Assembly: GCA_942491185.1 (NCBI GenBank)
Contig: CALOAB010000018.1
Span: 434,001 to 498,000, forward strand
Reading direction: 5' to 3'
Length of the DNA stretch: 64,000 bases
Origin: SLRI01 sp942491185
GTDB taxonomy: Bacteria > Pseudomonadota > Alphaproteobacteria > Geminicoccales > Geminicoccaceae
The notes beneath the pieces were generated by a model. That model searched no databases. It worked only from the letters and a program-made list of their open reading frames with translations, and was not told where the DNA came from. Shown here in pieces: positions 7,493 through 16,381 of the stretch. Position 1 is the first letter of the stretch, and every line of letters starts with the position of its first letter. Both the position numbers and the translations under genes were made by a program.

Positions 7493-9346
7493 GTGACGAC
7501 GCGATACGGCCTTTGGGGCAGGCAATCACCGATCATCCTGGCCGCAGTCGCGGCGGTGCTCTGGCTCGTCGTGGCGATACCGGCCGCGGCCCAATACGAC
7601 CTGCCGACGATCGGCCCGCCTGAGACCAACAGCCCGCGCGCCACGATCACCTCGCTATTCAGCGAGGTCGAGCGGGCGTTTCGAACCCGCGAGCGCAGCG
7701 ATGCGGAGAGCCTCACCAGCCTGCTCGGCCCCCGCACCTACGCGCTGATTGACCTCGATGACGTGCCGCCCGAGCTGCGCCTGCCTGAGGCGGTCGAGAC
7801 CGCCGTCCAGCTCTACGAGATCCTGGCCCGGGTCGAGCTGCCGCCGCTCGACGAGATTCCCGACCTGGACACCGTCAACGCGAGCGGGCTCACCCGCTGG
7901 GCGGTCCCGGGGACCGGATTGACGCTGGTCGACGCGTCACCGGACACCGGCCTGCCCCATTTTCGCTTCGCCGCCGACACGACCGACCTCGCCGATGCCA
8001 CCTACGCGCTGATTGCCGCACGACAGCGGCGGCAGGGCGCGCTCACCTTCGACACCTTCGTCGTCCTGCGCGACGGTGTCGGCCCCCAGTTGACCCGGCT
8101 CATGGGCGAGGGCCAGGGGCTTCGCACGCCCGAGTGGTCGCGCCAGCGCATCATCGGAATACCGGCCTGGAAGTTGGCCGTGACGCTCGTGCTGCACGTC
8201 GCGGCCCTGAGTATCGCGGCCCTGGCCGTGCTCGTGGTGCAGCGCGCCTCGCCGCGCTACGCGCAAAGCAACAGCCTGCGCCCACTCTCTTTGGTGCTGC
8301 CGCTGGTGCTGATGCCACTCGCCATCGGCTTGCGCTACGCCGTGGTCGAGGAGCTGCGCGTCACCGGCCCGCTCTTGCCGATCCTCGAGGTGCTCTGGGT
8401 CGCGGTCTTCTCGATGGGCGCCCTGCTCCTCGCCAACAGCCTGATCCGCATGGCGGCCGAGATCTTCGTCCGTGTCGCCCGCCTGCAGGAGCGGCCGAGC
8501 GATGCCCATGCCGCCCGCCTGGTCTTTCGCCTGCTGGGCCTGGTCGTCGCCTTCGGCGTCCTGGTCAACGCCCTCGACCGCCTTGGCGTGCCGGTCAGCG
8601 GCATCATCGCCGGCCTCGGCGTCGGCGGCGTCGCCGTGGCGCTGGCAGCCCAGGGCACCCTGCAGAATCTGCTCGGCGGTGCAGCACTGCTCGCCGACCG
8701 ACCGATCAAGATCGGCGATCTCTGCCGCTTCGGCGAACGCCTCGGCACGCTGGAGACCGTGGGCCTGCGCTCCAGCCGCATCCGCACCCTCGAGCGCACG
8801 GTCGTCACCGTCCCCAACACCGAGCTGGCGGCCATGCAGATCGAGAATTTCACCGAGCGCGACAGCAATCTGCTGCGCACCACCATCGGGCTCCGCTACG
8901 AGACCACGCCCGATCAGCTCAGGGCCGTGCTTGCCGACATCCGCGCCATGCTCATTGCCCACCCCGAGGTCACCGCCGAGCCCGCCCGCGTCCGATTTCT
9001 CGAGTTTGGCGACAGCGCGCTGATGATCGAGATCTTCGCCATTGTCAGGGAATCCAATTACAATGGCTACTTGGCGATCCGCGAGGATCTGATGCTGCGG
9101 GTCATGGAGATCGCCGCGCGCAACGGCACCAGCGTCGCCTTCCCCTCGCGCACCGTCTATCTCCGCCGCGACCCCGAGGCCGACGCCACCAAGCGACAGG
9201 ACGCCGAAGCGAAGGTGGCGGGCTGGCGCAAGGACGGCATGCTGCCCTTCCCCGAGATGGATTCCGGCATGCGCGGCGAGCTGCAGGACACCCTGCCCTA
9301 CCCACCCGACGGCTCGGCGCTGAGGCGCGATCCGCCCAGGAGCTGA
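7493..9346 (+). CDS. MscS-family mechanosensitive channel with large periplasmic N-domain
   Basis: A 617-residue inner-membrane channel that would release solutes on hypo-osmotic shock. It starts with GTG. There is a signal-like segment at about 15-34, then a periplasmic domain to about residue 220, then several membrane helices. The MscS pore helix and beta domain follow: GVGGVAVALAAQGTLQNLLGG at about 375-395 and VVTVPNTELAAMQIENF near 440. The tail contains LPFPEMDSGMRGELQDTL followed by YPPDGSA. The gene at 35347 encodes a paralogue with the same layout and tail. It follows the DddP-like gene by 61 bp. Confidence 0.88.
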   Translation: MTTRYGLWGRQSPIILAAVAAVLWLVVAIPAAAQYDLPTIGPPETNSPRATITSLFSEVERAFRTRERSDAESLTSLLGPRTYALIDLDDVPPELRLPEAVETAVQLYEILARVELPPLDEIPDLDTVNASGLTRWAVPGTGLTLVDASPDTGLPHFRFAADTTDLADATYALIAARQRRQGALTFDTFVVLRDGVGPQLTRLMGEGQGLRTPEWSRQRIIGIPAWKLAVTLVLHVAALSIAALAVLVVQRASPRYAQSNSLRPLSLVLPLVLMPLAIGLRYAVVEELRVTGPLLPILEVLWVAVFSMGALLLANSLIRMAAEIFVRVARLQERPSDAHAARLVFRLLGLVVAFGVLVNALDRLGVPVSGIIAGLGVGGVAVALAAQGTLQNLLGGAALLADRPIKIGDLCRFGERLGTLETVGLRSSRIRTLERTVVTVPNTELAAMQIENFTERDSNLLRTTIGLRYETTPDQLRAVLADIRAMLIAHPEVTAEPARVRFLEFGDSALMIEIFAIVRESNYNGYLAIREDLMLRVMEIAARNGTSVAFPSRTVYLRRDPEADATKRQDAEAKVAGWRKDGMLPFPEMDSGMRGELQDTLPYPPDGSALRRDPPRS

Positions 9347-9425
9347 GAGCCGCAAGGTGCTGCCGCTCGGAGTTCGGCTCAATGAGATCCTCGGCTCGTC
9401 TGATGCGCCACAGGCAAGACCTCGC

Positions 9426-10592
9426 TCACGCCCTCGCCAGCACCGCCGTCCGTCGTTCGAGCACGACCGACCAGAGCGCGATGCCGACCCCGGCCAGCGC
9501 CAGGCAGGCCCCGAGCCAGGGCAGCAGGCCATAGCTGAAGCCGGCGGACAATGCGGCGGCGCCGGCGAAGGGGCCGATCGCATTGCCGAGATTGAAGCCG
9601 GATTGGATCAGCGTCGAGGCGAGATTCGGCGCCTCGGTGGCAGCGTTGACCACGCGGATCTGGATGGGGGCTGCCGGGAAATAGATCGCAAAGCCCCAGA
9701 CAAACATCATCACCATCGCCGGGATTGGGCTCTGCAAGGCAAAAAGCAGCGTGAGATAGATCAAAACGAGGCCGGCGAAGACGCCGATAATCGAGGCCAT
9801 CAGGTTCTTGTCGGCAAAGCGGCCGCCGACCTGCATGCCGATGACGCCGCCGACCCCGAAAATCACCAGATAGAGAGGCAGGGAGCTCGGTGCGATACCG
9901 GTCGTCTCGATCAGCAGCGGGGCAATGTAGGTGAAGACACTGAACGTGCCGGCACAGAGCACAATGGTGAGCGCGAGAGCCAGCAGGACCTGTGGCCTGG
10001 CTAAGACCTTGAATTCACTTACCAGCCGGGTCCGACCGGCGCGCCCGGTATCCGGCAGCCATATGGCAATGGCTGCCGTGGCCATGATGCCGATGATTGT
10101 CACGGCCCAAAATGTCGACCGCCAGCCGAGCGCGTGCCCAAGTGCTGCGCCTGCCGGCACGCCCAGAATGTTCGAGGCGGCGATCCCGGACCACATCAAT
10201 GCCACCGCCGACGCGCGGCGATCTGGCGGCACCATGCTGGCCGCAACCACCGAGCCGATGCCAAAGAAGGCGCCGTGACAGAACGACGTTATCACCCGCG
10301 CCACCATGAGCAGCCCATAGCCCGGGGCGACCGCGCACATCACGTGGCCAACGACAAAGATCCCCATCAAGATGAGCAAAGCGAGCTTGCGCGGCAGCCG
10401 GTTGGTCGAGATCGCCAGGATCGGGCCGCCGATCGCCACACCAAGCGCGTAGCCGGTCACCAGTAGCCCCGCACTTGGGATGCTGACACTGAGACTGGCC
10501 GAGATCTCCGGCAGCAGACCGGCGATGACGAACTCGGTGGTGCCGATGGCAAAGGTGGCGAGCGTCAGGGTCAACAGCGGCAGGAAAGGCAT
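9426..10592 (-). CDS. MFS drug/sugar efflux transporter (DHA1, AraJ/NepI type)
   Basis: A 388-residue protein with twelve predicted membrane helices. It opens with FAIGTTEFVIAGLLPEIS, the signature of the DHA1 proton-antiport exporters (AraJ, NepI, YdhP). The ATG at 10592 follows a G-rich ribosome site; longer in-frame readings upstream lie in the promoter and divergent gene. It is convergent with the MscS gene and divergent from the LysR-fusion regulator, 150 bp apart. That pairing is typical of an exporter and its controller. Confidence 0.88.
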   Translation of the reverse strand: MPFLPLLTLTLATFAIGTTEFVIAGLLPEISASLSVSIPSAGLLVTGYALGVAIGGPILAISTNRLPRKLALLILMGIFVVGHVMCAVAPGYGLLMVARVITSFCHGAFFGIGSVVAASMVPPDRRASAVALMWSGIAASNILGVPAGAALGHALGWRSTFWAVTIIGIMATAAIAIWLPDTGRAGRTRLVSEFKVLARPQVLLALALTIVLCAGTFSVFTYIAPLLIETTGIAPSSLPLYLVIFGVGGVIGMQVGGRFADKNLMASIIGVFAGLVLIYLTLLFALQSPIPAMVMMFVWGFAIYFPAAPIQIRVVNAATEAPNLASTLIQSGFNLGNAIGPFAGAAALSAGFSYGLLPWLGACLALAGVGIALWSVVLERRTAVLARA

Positions 10593-10718
10593 GGAACCCC
10601 CTCGCTTGGCTGGTTGGCGTCGCTGGGCATGCTCGCCTTGGACTGCTTGGCTGGCGCCCGTCGCCGATTGATAAGCGCGACCTTGCCGCTGCTTCGTCAC
10701 TCGAGGGAAATGAGTTGT

Positions 10719-10736
10719 GCCAATGGGGTCATTGGC
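10719..10736 (+). promoter_or_regulatory. Perfect inverted repeat upstream of the LysR-fusion gene
   Basis: GCCAATGGGGTCATTGGC has perfect 7-bp arms (GCCAATG/CATTGGC) around a GGGT spacer. It ends immediately before the GGAG ribosome site of the regulator gene, inside the divergent promoter shared with the MFS exporter. Its position suggests an autoregulatory operator. Confidence 0.55.
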
Positions 10737-10749
10737 GGAGATTATGACC

Positions 10750-12240
10750 ATGGCCTCGCACCCGGCACTCGACATCGACCTGCTGCGCAGCTTTGCGCTG
10801 ATCGCCGAGAGCGGCAGCTTCACCCGCGCGGCGGAACGGGTCGGCCGATCCCAGTCGGCCGTCTCCTTGCAGGTGCAACGGCTGGAATCACTGGTCGGGC
10901 ACCGCCTGTTCGTGCGCGGCAAAGGCACGGCCGTGCACTTGACGCCTGAGGGCCAGGACTTCCTGGGGCCGGCGCGCGAGCTGCTGCGCTTGAACGACGC
11001 GACCGTCCGTGCGCTCGGAGCCGGGCCAGCGGCGGCAGGTCCCGTAGCACGTGCCGACGGGCGACAGCCTGACCGGCCGTCGATCGCGGTGCTGCCCTTT
11101 GGGAACATCAGCGGCGATCCACAGCAGGACCATGTCGCTGCCGGGATCGCCGAGGACATCAAGGCGTCGCTGTCGCGGATCGCGTGGCTGTCCGTGATCG
11201 CGCGTAGCGAGACCGTCATCCGCGACGGCGCCACCGTCGGCACGCGCGAGCCCGGCGTGCGCTACGTCCTGCAAGGCGGCGTGCGCCAGGCCGGCAGTCG
11301 CCTGCGCATCACCGCGCAACTGCTCGACGCCGCGACCGGCAGGCTGCTCTGGGCGGACAAGTTCGATGGCGCGCTGGACGAGGTCTTCGAGCTGCAAGAC
11401 GAGATCGCCGACCGGGTGGCCGGCATGGTCGAGCCGAGCCTGCGCCGCGCCGAGATCGAGCGATCGAGGCGCAAGCGAACCGACGTCGTGGATGCCTATG
11501 ATTGCTATCTCCGAGCCCTGCCGCTGGCGGCCGCACAGATGCCGGAGCCGGCCAGTCGCGCCATCCAGCTTCTCGACCGCGCCCTGCAATTGGACCCGGA
11601 CGATGCGGCGGCCCACGCGCTCATCGCCTGGTGCCATGAGCTGTGCTTTGCCCGCGGTGGCTTTGCCGAGGCGCACAAGAGCGCCGCACTCCGCCACGCC
11701 GGCACGGTCCTCGCCAGCGACACCGACGACGGCACGGCGCTCGCCACTGCCGGTTTCGTGACGAGCTTGCTCACAGAGGATCACGACGCGGCGCTGGGCG
11801 CGATCGATCGCGGCCTGGCGATCAACCCGTCATCCGCGACCGTCCTCTATCTCGGCGCGCAGGCCCACGCCCTGGCCGGCGATCGTGACAAGGCGGTGCC
11901 GCTCGCGGATCGGGCACTCTGGCTCAGCCCGTCCGACCCGCTGGCGTTCCAGGCCCACATGGCGCTCGGCGAATCCGCCCTACAGGACGACCGCTACGAC
12001 GACGCGGCTGCATGCTTTGCCCGGGCGGCGCGGGCCAAGCCGAGCTTCAGCTCGGCCCATATCTTCCAAGGCATCGCCTTGGCACTCGCCGGACACAGCG
12101 TGCAAGGGCAGCCCAGAGCCCGGCGCGGCCTGGACCTGGAGCCCAGCTTCCGCACCCGGTTGTTCTTCGAGCACGGCATGGCCCAGCCGCTGCGCGAGAA
12201 GCTCGTTCACGGCTCGCGCTTGCTCGGACTACCAGCGTAG
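10750..12240 (+). CDS. LysR-type HTH fused to TolB-like/TPR module
   Basis: A 496-residue protein with an unusual domain order. Residues 6-66 are a LysR-type winged helix (DLLRSFALIAESGSFTRAAE, then SQSAVSLQVQRLES). The usual LysR ligand-binding domain is absent. Residues from about 103 read PSIAVLPFGNISGDPQQDHV and continue into the TolB-like domain that normally follows a nucleotide cyclase or CadC-type HTH. TPR-like repeats then run to the end (for example DRALQLDPDDAAAHALIAW). The ATG at 10750 has GGAG nine bases upstream; ATG 10744 is also possible. It likely controls the divergent MFS gene. Confidence 0.78.
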   Translation: MASHPALDIDLLRSFALIAESGSFTRAAERVGRSQSAVSLQVQRLESLVGHRLFVRGKGTAVHLTPEGQDFLGPARELLRLNDATVRALGAGPAAAGPVARADGRQPDRPSIAVLPFGNISGDPQQDHVAAGIAEDIKASLSRIAWLSVIARSETVIRDGATVGTREPGVRYVLQGGVRQAGSRLRITAQLLDAATGRLLWADKFDGALDEVFELQDEIADRVAGMVEPSLRRAEIERSRRKRTDVVDAYDCYLRALPLAAAQMPEPASRAIQLLDRALQLDPDDAAAHALIAWCHELCFARGGFAEAHKSAALRHAGTVLASDTDDGTALATAGFVTSLLTEDHDAALGAIDRGLAINPSSATVLYLGAQAHALAGDRDKAVPLADRALWLSPSDPLAFQAHMALGESALQDDRYDDAAACFARAARAKPSFSSAHIFQGIALALAGHSVQGQPRARRGLDLEPSFRTRLFFEHGMAQPLREKLVHGSRLLGLPA

Positions 12241-12407
12241 CGCGGCAGCCCCCACCGCGCTCGAGCCCGTCCACACGGTTCCAGCCTCGAGTGCGAAGCC
12301 TCGACGCCGGGGCCCGCAGCCCTATTTCCGCGAAGACCCCCTTGGATCATGCGCTTGGCTCCGCCACTATTGCGCCACGCCTCACCAACTCGTCGGGAGA
12401 CTCGCCA

Positions 12408-14711
12408 ATGAACGCTGTGCCGAAATTCGGGATCGGCCAATCGGTGCCGCGCAGCGAGGACCCGCGCCTGCTCAGGGGCCATGGCCACTACACCGACGAC
12501 ACAGCTGCCGACGGCACGCTGGTCGCGCGCTTCCTCCGCTCCGACCATGCGCATGGCCGCATCCGCCGGCTCGATGTCGCAGCTGCCCGGGCCGTGCCCG
12601 GCGTCCGCCTCGTTCTCACCTCGGCCGAGCTCGACGGCCAGGGCTACACCGACCTGCCCTGCAGCGTGCCCCTGAAGGCAGCAGACGGCACCGCGATCAT
12701 CGTCCCGCCCCACCCCTCGCTCGCCCGCGACACCGTCCGCTATGTCGGCCAGCCGATCGCCATGGTCGTGGCCGAGACGGCAGCCCAGGCCGCCGATGCG
12801 CTCGAGCGCATCGAAGTCGAGATTGACGGCGCTGCCGCCGTGACTGAGCTTACGGCCGCCGTCAGCGCTGGCGCCACCCAGCTGCACGACGAGGCCCCGG
12901 GCAACGTCGCCCTGAACTGGTCCTGGGGCGACCACGACGCGGTCGACGCCGCCTTCGCCAAGGCGGCCCATGTCACCAAGCTCCGGCTCACCAACAACCG
13001 GGTCTCCGTTGTGCCGATGGAGCCGCGCGGCGCCATCGCCAGCTTCGCCGACGACCGCTGGACCGTCGAGACCGGCTGCCAGGGCGTCTTCGGCCTGCGC
13101 GCCCAGCTGGCGGGCCAGCTCGGCGTCGAGATCGAGCAGATGCGGGTGCTCTCGAACGACATCGGCGGCTCGTTCGGGATGAAGGCCTCGGTCTTCCCCG
13201 AGCATCTGCCGCTCATGCATGCCGCCAGGCAGCTGGGCAGCCCGGTCAAGTGGATCAACGACCGAAGCGAGAGCTTCACCACCGACTATCACGGCCGCGA
13301 TTCGGTGTTCGACGCGGCACTCGCCCTCGACGCCGACGGCAATTTCCTCGCCGTCAAGCTCGACGGGCTCGGCAATCTCGGCGCCTATGCCGCCGGTTTC
13401 GGCGCTGCGGTGCCGACCATGGTGCTGCAGAAGAGCCTGGCCAGCGTCTACAAGACGCCGGTCGCCGCGATGGACGTCAAGCTGGTCTTCACCACCACGA
13501 CACCCACCACCGCCTATCGTGGTGCCGGCCGGCCCGAGGCCATCTACATCATGGAGCGGTTGATCGACGCCGCGGCGCGCGAGACCGGCCGCGATCCGGT
13601 CGCATTGCGCCGCCTCAACCTGATCCCGGCCGATGCCATGCCGTTCGAGGCCGCCTCGGGCCTGACTTATGATTCGGGCGAGTTCGAGCGGCATCTCGAT
13701 CTGGCGCTGGAGCGGGCCAACTGGGCGGATTTCAACACGCGCAAGGGTGCCGCCAAGGCCCGCGGCAAGCTGCGCGGTATCGGCGTCACCACCTATCTCG
13801 AGGTCACCGCACCGCCGGGCAAGGAGATGGGCGGCGTCCGCTTCGATGCGTCCGGCACGGTGACGCTGGTCACCGGCACGCTGGATTACGGCCAGGGGCA
13901 CCGGGCCCCCTTCGCCCAGGTGCTGGCCGACCGGCTGGGCATCCCGTTCGAGGCGATCGAGCTGCTGCAGGGCGACAGCGACCAGCTGCTCTTCGGCGGC
14001 GGCACCGGCGGGTCGCGCTCGATCATGGCGACCGGCCAGGCGATCGAGCAGGCAGCGGCGAAAGTGATCGAGCAGGGCAAGCAGCTCGCCGCCGACAAGC
14101 TGGAAGCAGCACCCGCCGACATCCAGTTCGACAGCGGCGACTTCGTCGTCGCCGGCACCGACCGCCGCGTGCCGCTCATGGAGCTGGCGAAGCAGTCACC
14201 GGCGGAGCTCTCCGCCGAGCTGGTCGCCGACACGCCGCCCTCGGCCTTTCCCAATGGCACGCACATCGCCGAGGTCGAAATCGACCCGGAGACCGGCATC
14301 GTCGAGCTGATCGCGTACACCGCCATCGACGATTTCGGCACCATGGTGAACCCGCTCTTGGTCGAGGGCCAGGTGCATGGCGGCCTCGTCCAGGGCATCG
14401 GCCAGGTGCTGCTCGAGAACGCCACCTACGACACCGACGGCCAGCTGCTCGCCGGCAGCTTCATGGACTACGCCATGCCCCGGGCCGACGACCTGCCGAG
14501 CTTCGAGCTGGGCTTCCATGCGGTGCCGGCCAAGACCAACACGCTGGGCGTCAAGGGCTGCGGCGAGGCGGGCGTCACCGCCGCCCCACCCACCATCGTC
14601 AATGCGATCATCGACGCGCTGGCCCCGCTCGGCATCACCGATCTCGACCTGCCGGCAAGCCCGGAGAAGATCTGGCGCGCCATCCAGGACGCCCAGCGCG
14701 CGGCGGCCTGA
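12408..14711 (+). CDS. Xanthine dehydrogenase-family molybdopterin-binding subunit, CoxL form II-like
   Basis: A 767-residue large (molybdenum) subunit of the xanthine oxidase/CO dehydrogenase superfamily. Typical elements are IGQSVPRSEDPRLLRGHG at the start, GGSFGMK, the AYRGAGRPE loop (369-377) and the catalytic Glu720 in KGCGEAGV. The loop is of the form II type (AYRGAGR) and not the AYRCSFR of true CO dehydrogenase, so the substrate is unknown. Such enzymes need an FAD medium subunit and a 2Fe-2S small subunit, and neither gene is next to it. The start at 12408 follows CGGGAGA. Confidence 0.88.
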   Translation: MNAVPKFGIGQSVPRSEDPRLLRGHGHYTDDTAADGTLVARFLRSDHAHGRIRRLDVAAARAVPGVRLVLTSAELDGQGYTDLPCSVPLKAADGTAIIVPPHPSLARDTVRYVGQPIAMVVAETAAQAADALERIEVEIDGAAAVTELTAAVSAGATQLHDEAPGNVALNWSWGDHDAVDAAFAKAAHVTKLRLTNNRVSVVPMEPRGAIASFADDRWTVETGCQGVFGLRAQLAGQLGVEIEQMRVLSNDIGGSFGMKASVFPEHLPLMHAARQLGSPVKWINDRSESFTTDYHGRDSVFDAALALDADGNFLAVKLDGLGNLGAYAAGFGAAVPTMVLQKSLASVYKTPVAAMDVKLVFTTTTPTTAYRGAGRPEAIYIMERLIDAAARETGRDPVALRRLNLIPADAMPFEAASGLTYDSGEFERHLDLALERANWADFNTRKGAAKARGKLRGIGVTTYLEVTAPPGKEMGGVRFDASGTVTLVTGTLDYGQGHRAPFAQVLADRLGIPFEAIELLQGDSDQLLFGGGTGGSRSIMATGQAIEQAAAKVIEQGKQLAADKLEAAPADIQFDSGDFVVAGTDRRVPLMELAKQSPAELSAELVADTPPSAFPNGTHIAEVEIDPETGIVELIAYTAIDDFGTMVNPLLVEGQVHGGLVQGIGQVLLENATYDTDGQLLAGSFMDYAMPRADDLPSFELGFHAVPAKTNTLGVKGCGEAGVTAAPPTIVNAIIDALAPLGITDLDLPASPEKIWRAIQDAQRAAA

Positions 14712-14724
14712 GCCTGGCTGGACG

Positions 14725-15066
14725 TCAGCCGCGCAGGTAGTAGGGGCCGCCGCAGTTCTCCCCGACACCCTCGTCGAGGCTCTGTCGCATCCGCGCCTTG
14801 TCCGACCGGTCGGTGAGCGCGATCACGCCGGCCGCGGGTGCGGCGACCACCACGGTCGCAACACAGGTCACGGCCTTGAACACGGCAAAGAACGGCGTGC
14901 CCACGATCGCCACCGCCGTCGACCCGTCTCGCTTGGGCTCATAATAGACGACGGTGCCGTCCGCCTGCCGCACGGCCGTCGGAAAGGCCGCTTGCCGCTC
15001 ACCGTTCGAGTAGCTGCATCCCGCCAGTAACACGGCCAGGACCAGCAAATGCGCGCTCCGCCGCAT
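14725..15066 (-). CDS. Small hypothetical lipoprotein
   Basis: A 113-residue protein with a clear lipoprotein signal: MRRSAHLLVLAVLLAGC, lipidated Cys17. The mature part has two hydrophobic alanine/valine-rich stretches (AIVGTPFFAVF and CVATVVVAAPAAGVIAL) and no recognised domain. A decayed copy of its 5' end appears at 17949-18056. It is convergent with the CoxL-type gene; the two stop codons are only 13 bp apart. Confidence 0.65.
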   Translation of the reverse strand: MRRSAHLLVLAVLLAGCSYSNGERQAAFPTAVRQADGTVVYYEPKRDGSTAVAIVGTPFFAVFKAVTCVATVVVAAPAAGVIALTDRSDKARMRQSLDEGVGENCGGPYYLRG

Positions 15067-15134
15067 GGGCTATCTCCGCTGCTGATCGACAACCTTTAGC
15101 CGAGTACGCTCATTATCGCGAGCTTCAGCGACAC
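15012..15134. repeat. Direct repeat, left copy (5' end of lipoprotein gene plus upstream)
   Basis: This segment matches 17949-18056 in the same orientation. The best block is GCCAGGACCAGCAAATGCGC, extending to GCTCC, against GCCAGGATCAGCAAATGCGC in the other copy. Similarity continues through GCTGCTG, CCGAG-ACGCTC and CAGCGAC. The other copy lacks about 15 bp in the middle. The pair brackets the racemase/DUF1611 operon. Confidence 0.6.
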
Positions 15135-15202
15135 GCGACCTGTGCCGTGCCATCCACGGCTCCAGCTCGGCTTGTCCGCCAGCATCCGCGCGTCCATGAG
15201 GA

Positions 15203-16381
15203 TCAGGCGCTTTCCAGGACGTTGAGCGTCGCCGCTGAGCCGGGCCGGAAGCGTGGCTGACCAGCGCCGACGCGCCGGCGATCGAGGTCGTCGCCCGGTG
15301 ACAGGCCGTCGGTTCGTCCACCGCCCAGCAAGACACTGCCGACGAAGGGCGAGGTCATGGCGCGAAGCAGCGCGCCGTAGGTCAATTGGAACGTGATCTC
15401 ATCGCCCACATGCGTCGTGCAGCCGCCCGAGTCGATAACGAGGTGATCGCTGCTGGCGCCGATGATGTCGATTCCGGGCGGCGGTGAGAGACCATCCGGG
15501 TCGGTATCCTGGTGCCCGATGGCCAAGATCGCCTGCGAGATCGGTCCTCGATCATTCGCCGGCGATGGCATCCCGAAAGCGGCTTGGGCGATCTCGCCCC
15601 ATGGGCGGGTCGGCTTGATCTTCGCCTCGATCACCTCGGCGACCAGGGTGACGGCGTCGGTGAAGAGGCCGTCGATCGGCCTTCGCTGGAGCGGCTCACG
15701 GCCGAGCAGGATCGATTCGCCGAGGCGGAGATCGTTGATCCGCCCACAGTCGGCGCCGCCGAGCGCCCACCCGAGATTGGCCGAGGCGCCGCCCGAGACG
15801 ACGTCCAGCCGGCGGCCGAAGGTGCCCTCGATCGACTCCACCAAGGCCGACAACTCGGCCATGTTCCGGGCGTCTGGTGCCACACCGCTGCGGCAGGCGA
15901 GATTGGTGCCGATGCCCTCGAGCGCAATGTTCGCAAAGCCGAGCGTGCGCCGCACGACAGCCTCGAGGTCGCCGGGCATGATGCCCTCGCGCAGATCGCC
16001 GAGCTCGACCATGAGCACGACCCCGTGCGTCGTTCCCGCGTCTCGCGCTGCCGACGCGAGCATGGCGATCACGTCGAGCTCGGTGTTGAAGCTCGAATCG
16101 GCATGGGCGACGACCCGGCTCACCTGGCTCGGCATCGGCGAGCGGATGAGCGTCATCGGCGCGCTCACGCCCGCGCGTCGCATCGTCTCGATGTTCTCGA
16201 TCCGCGAATCACCGAGCCTGCTCACGCCGGCGCGGAGCATGGCACGCGCAATCTCCGGCGAGCCGAGAAAGGCCTTGGTCACGCCGGTGACCGAAACGCC
16301 ACGAGCAGCGAGCCGCTCGACCAGAGTGCGGGCGTTGTGGTGAATCTTCCCGAGATCGATCTCCAGGCGCGGTGCTGTCAT
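15203..16381 (-). CDS. PLP-dependent amino-acid racemase (alanine racemase fold, ornithine racemase/YhfX-like)
   Basis: A 392-residue fold-III PLP enzyme. The start MTAPRLEIDLGKIHHNARTL and the PLP lysine in GVTKAFLG (Lys36) match the N-terminal barrel of single-domain amino-acid racemases. GVVLMVELGDLREGI, SGGASANLGWAL and LRLGESILLG match the family that includes ornithine racemase. It would interconvert D- and L-forms of an amino acid in the cytosol. Its ATG overlaps the stop of the DUF1611 gene by four bases, so the two are translationally coupled. The pairing suggests D-amino-acid metabolism; the substrate is not shown by sequence. Confidence 0.75.
   Translation of the reverse strand: MTAPRLEIDLGKIHHNARTLVERLAARGVSVTGVTKAFLGSPEIARAMLRAGVSRLGDSRIENIETMRRAGVSAPMTLIRSPMPSQVSRVVAHADSSFNTELDVIAMLASAARDAGTTHGVVLMVELGDLREGIMPGDLEAVVRRTLGFANIALEGIGTNLACRSGVAPDARNMAELSALVESIEGTFGRRLDVVSGGASANLGWALGGADCGRINDLRLGESILLGREPLQRRPIDGLFTDAVTLVAEVIEAKIKPTRPWGEIAQAAFGMPSPANDRGPISQAILAIGHQDTDPDGLSPPPGIDIIGASSDHLVIDSGGCTTHVGDEITFQLTYGALLRAMTSPFVGSVLLGGGRTDGLSPGDDLDRRRVGAGQPRFRPGSAATLNVLESA

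Noticed and set aside
9347..9425. GAGCCG...CGGCTC inverted repeat between the convergent MscS and MFS genes
   Set aside because: The arms are only six bases with a long loop and no T run, so a terminator could not be supported.
12241..12407. In-frame upstream extension of the CoxL-type gene from 12012
   Set aside because: It overlaps the end of the LysR-fusion gene and lacks family similarity. ATG 12408 with CGGGAGA gives the standard N-terminus.
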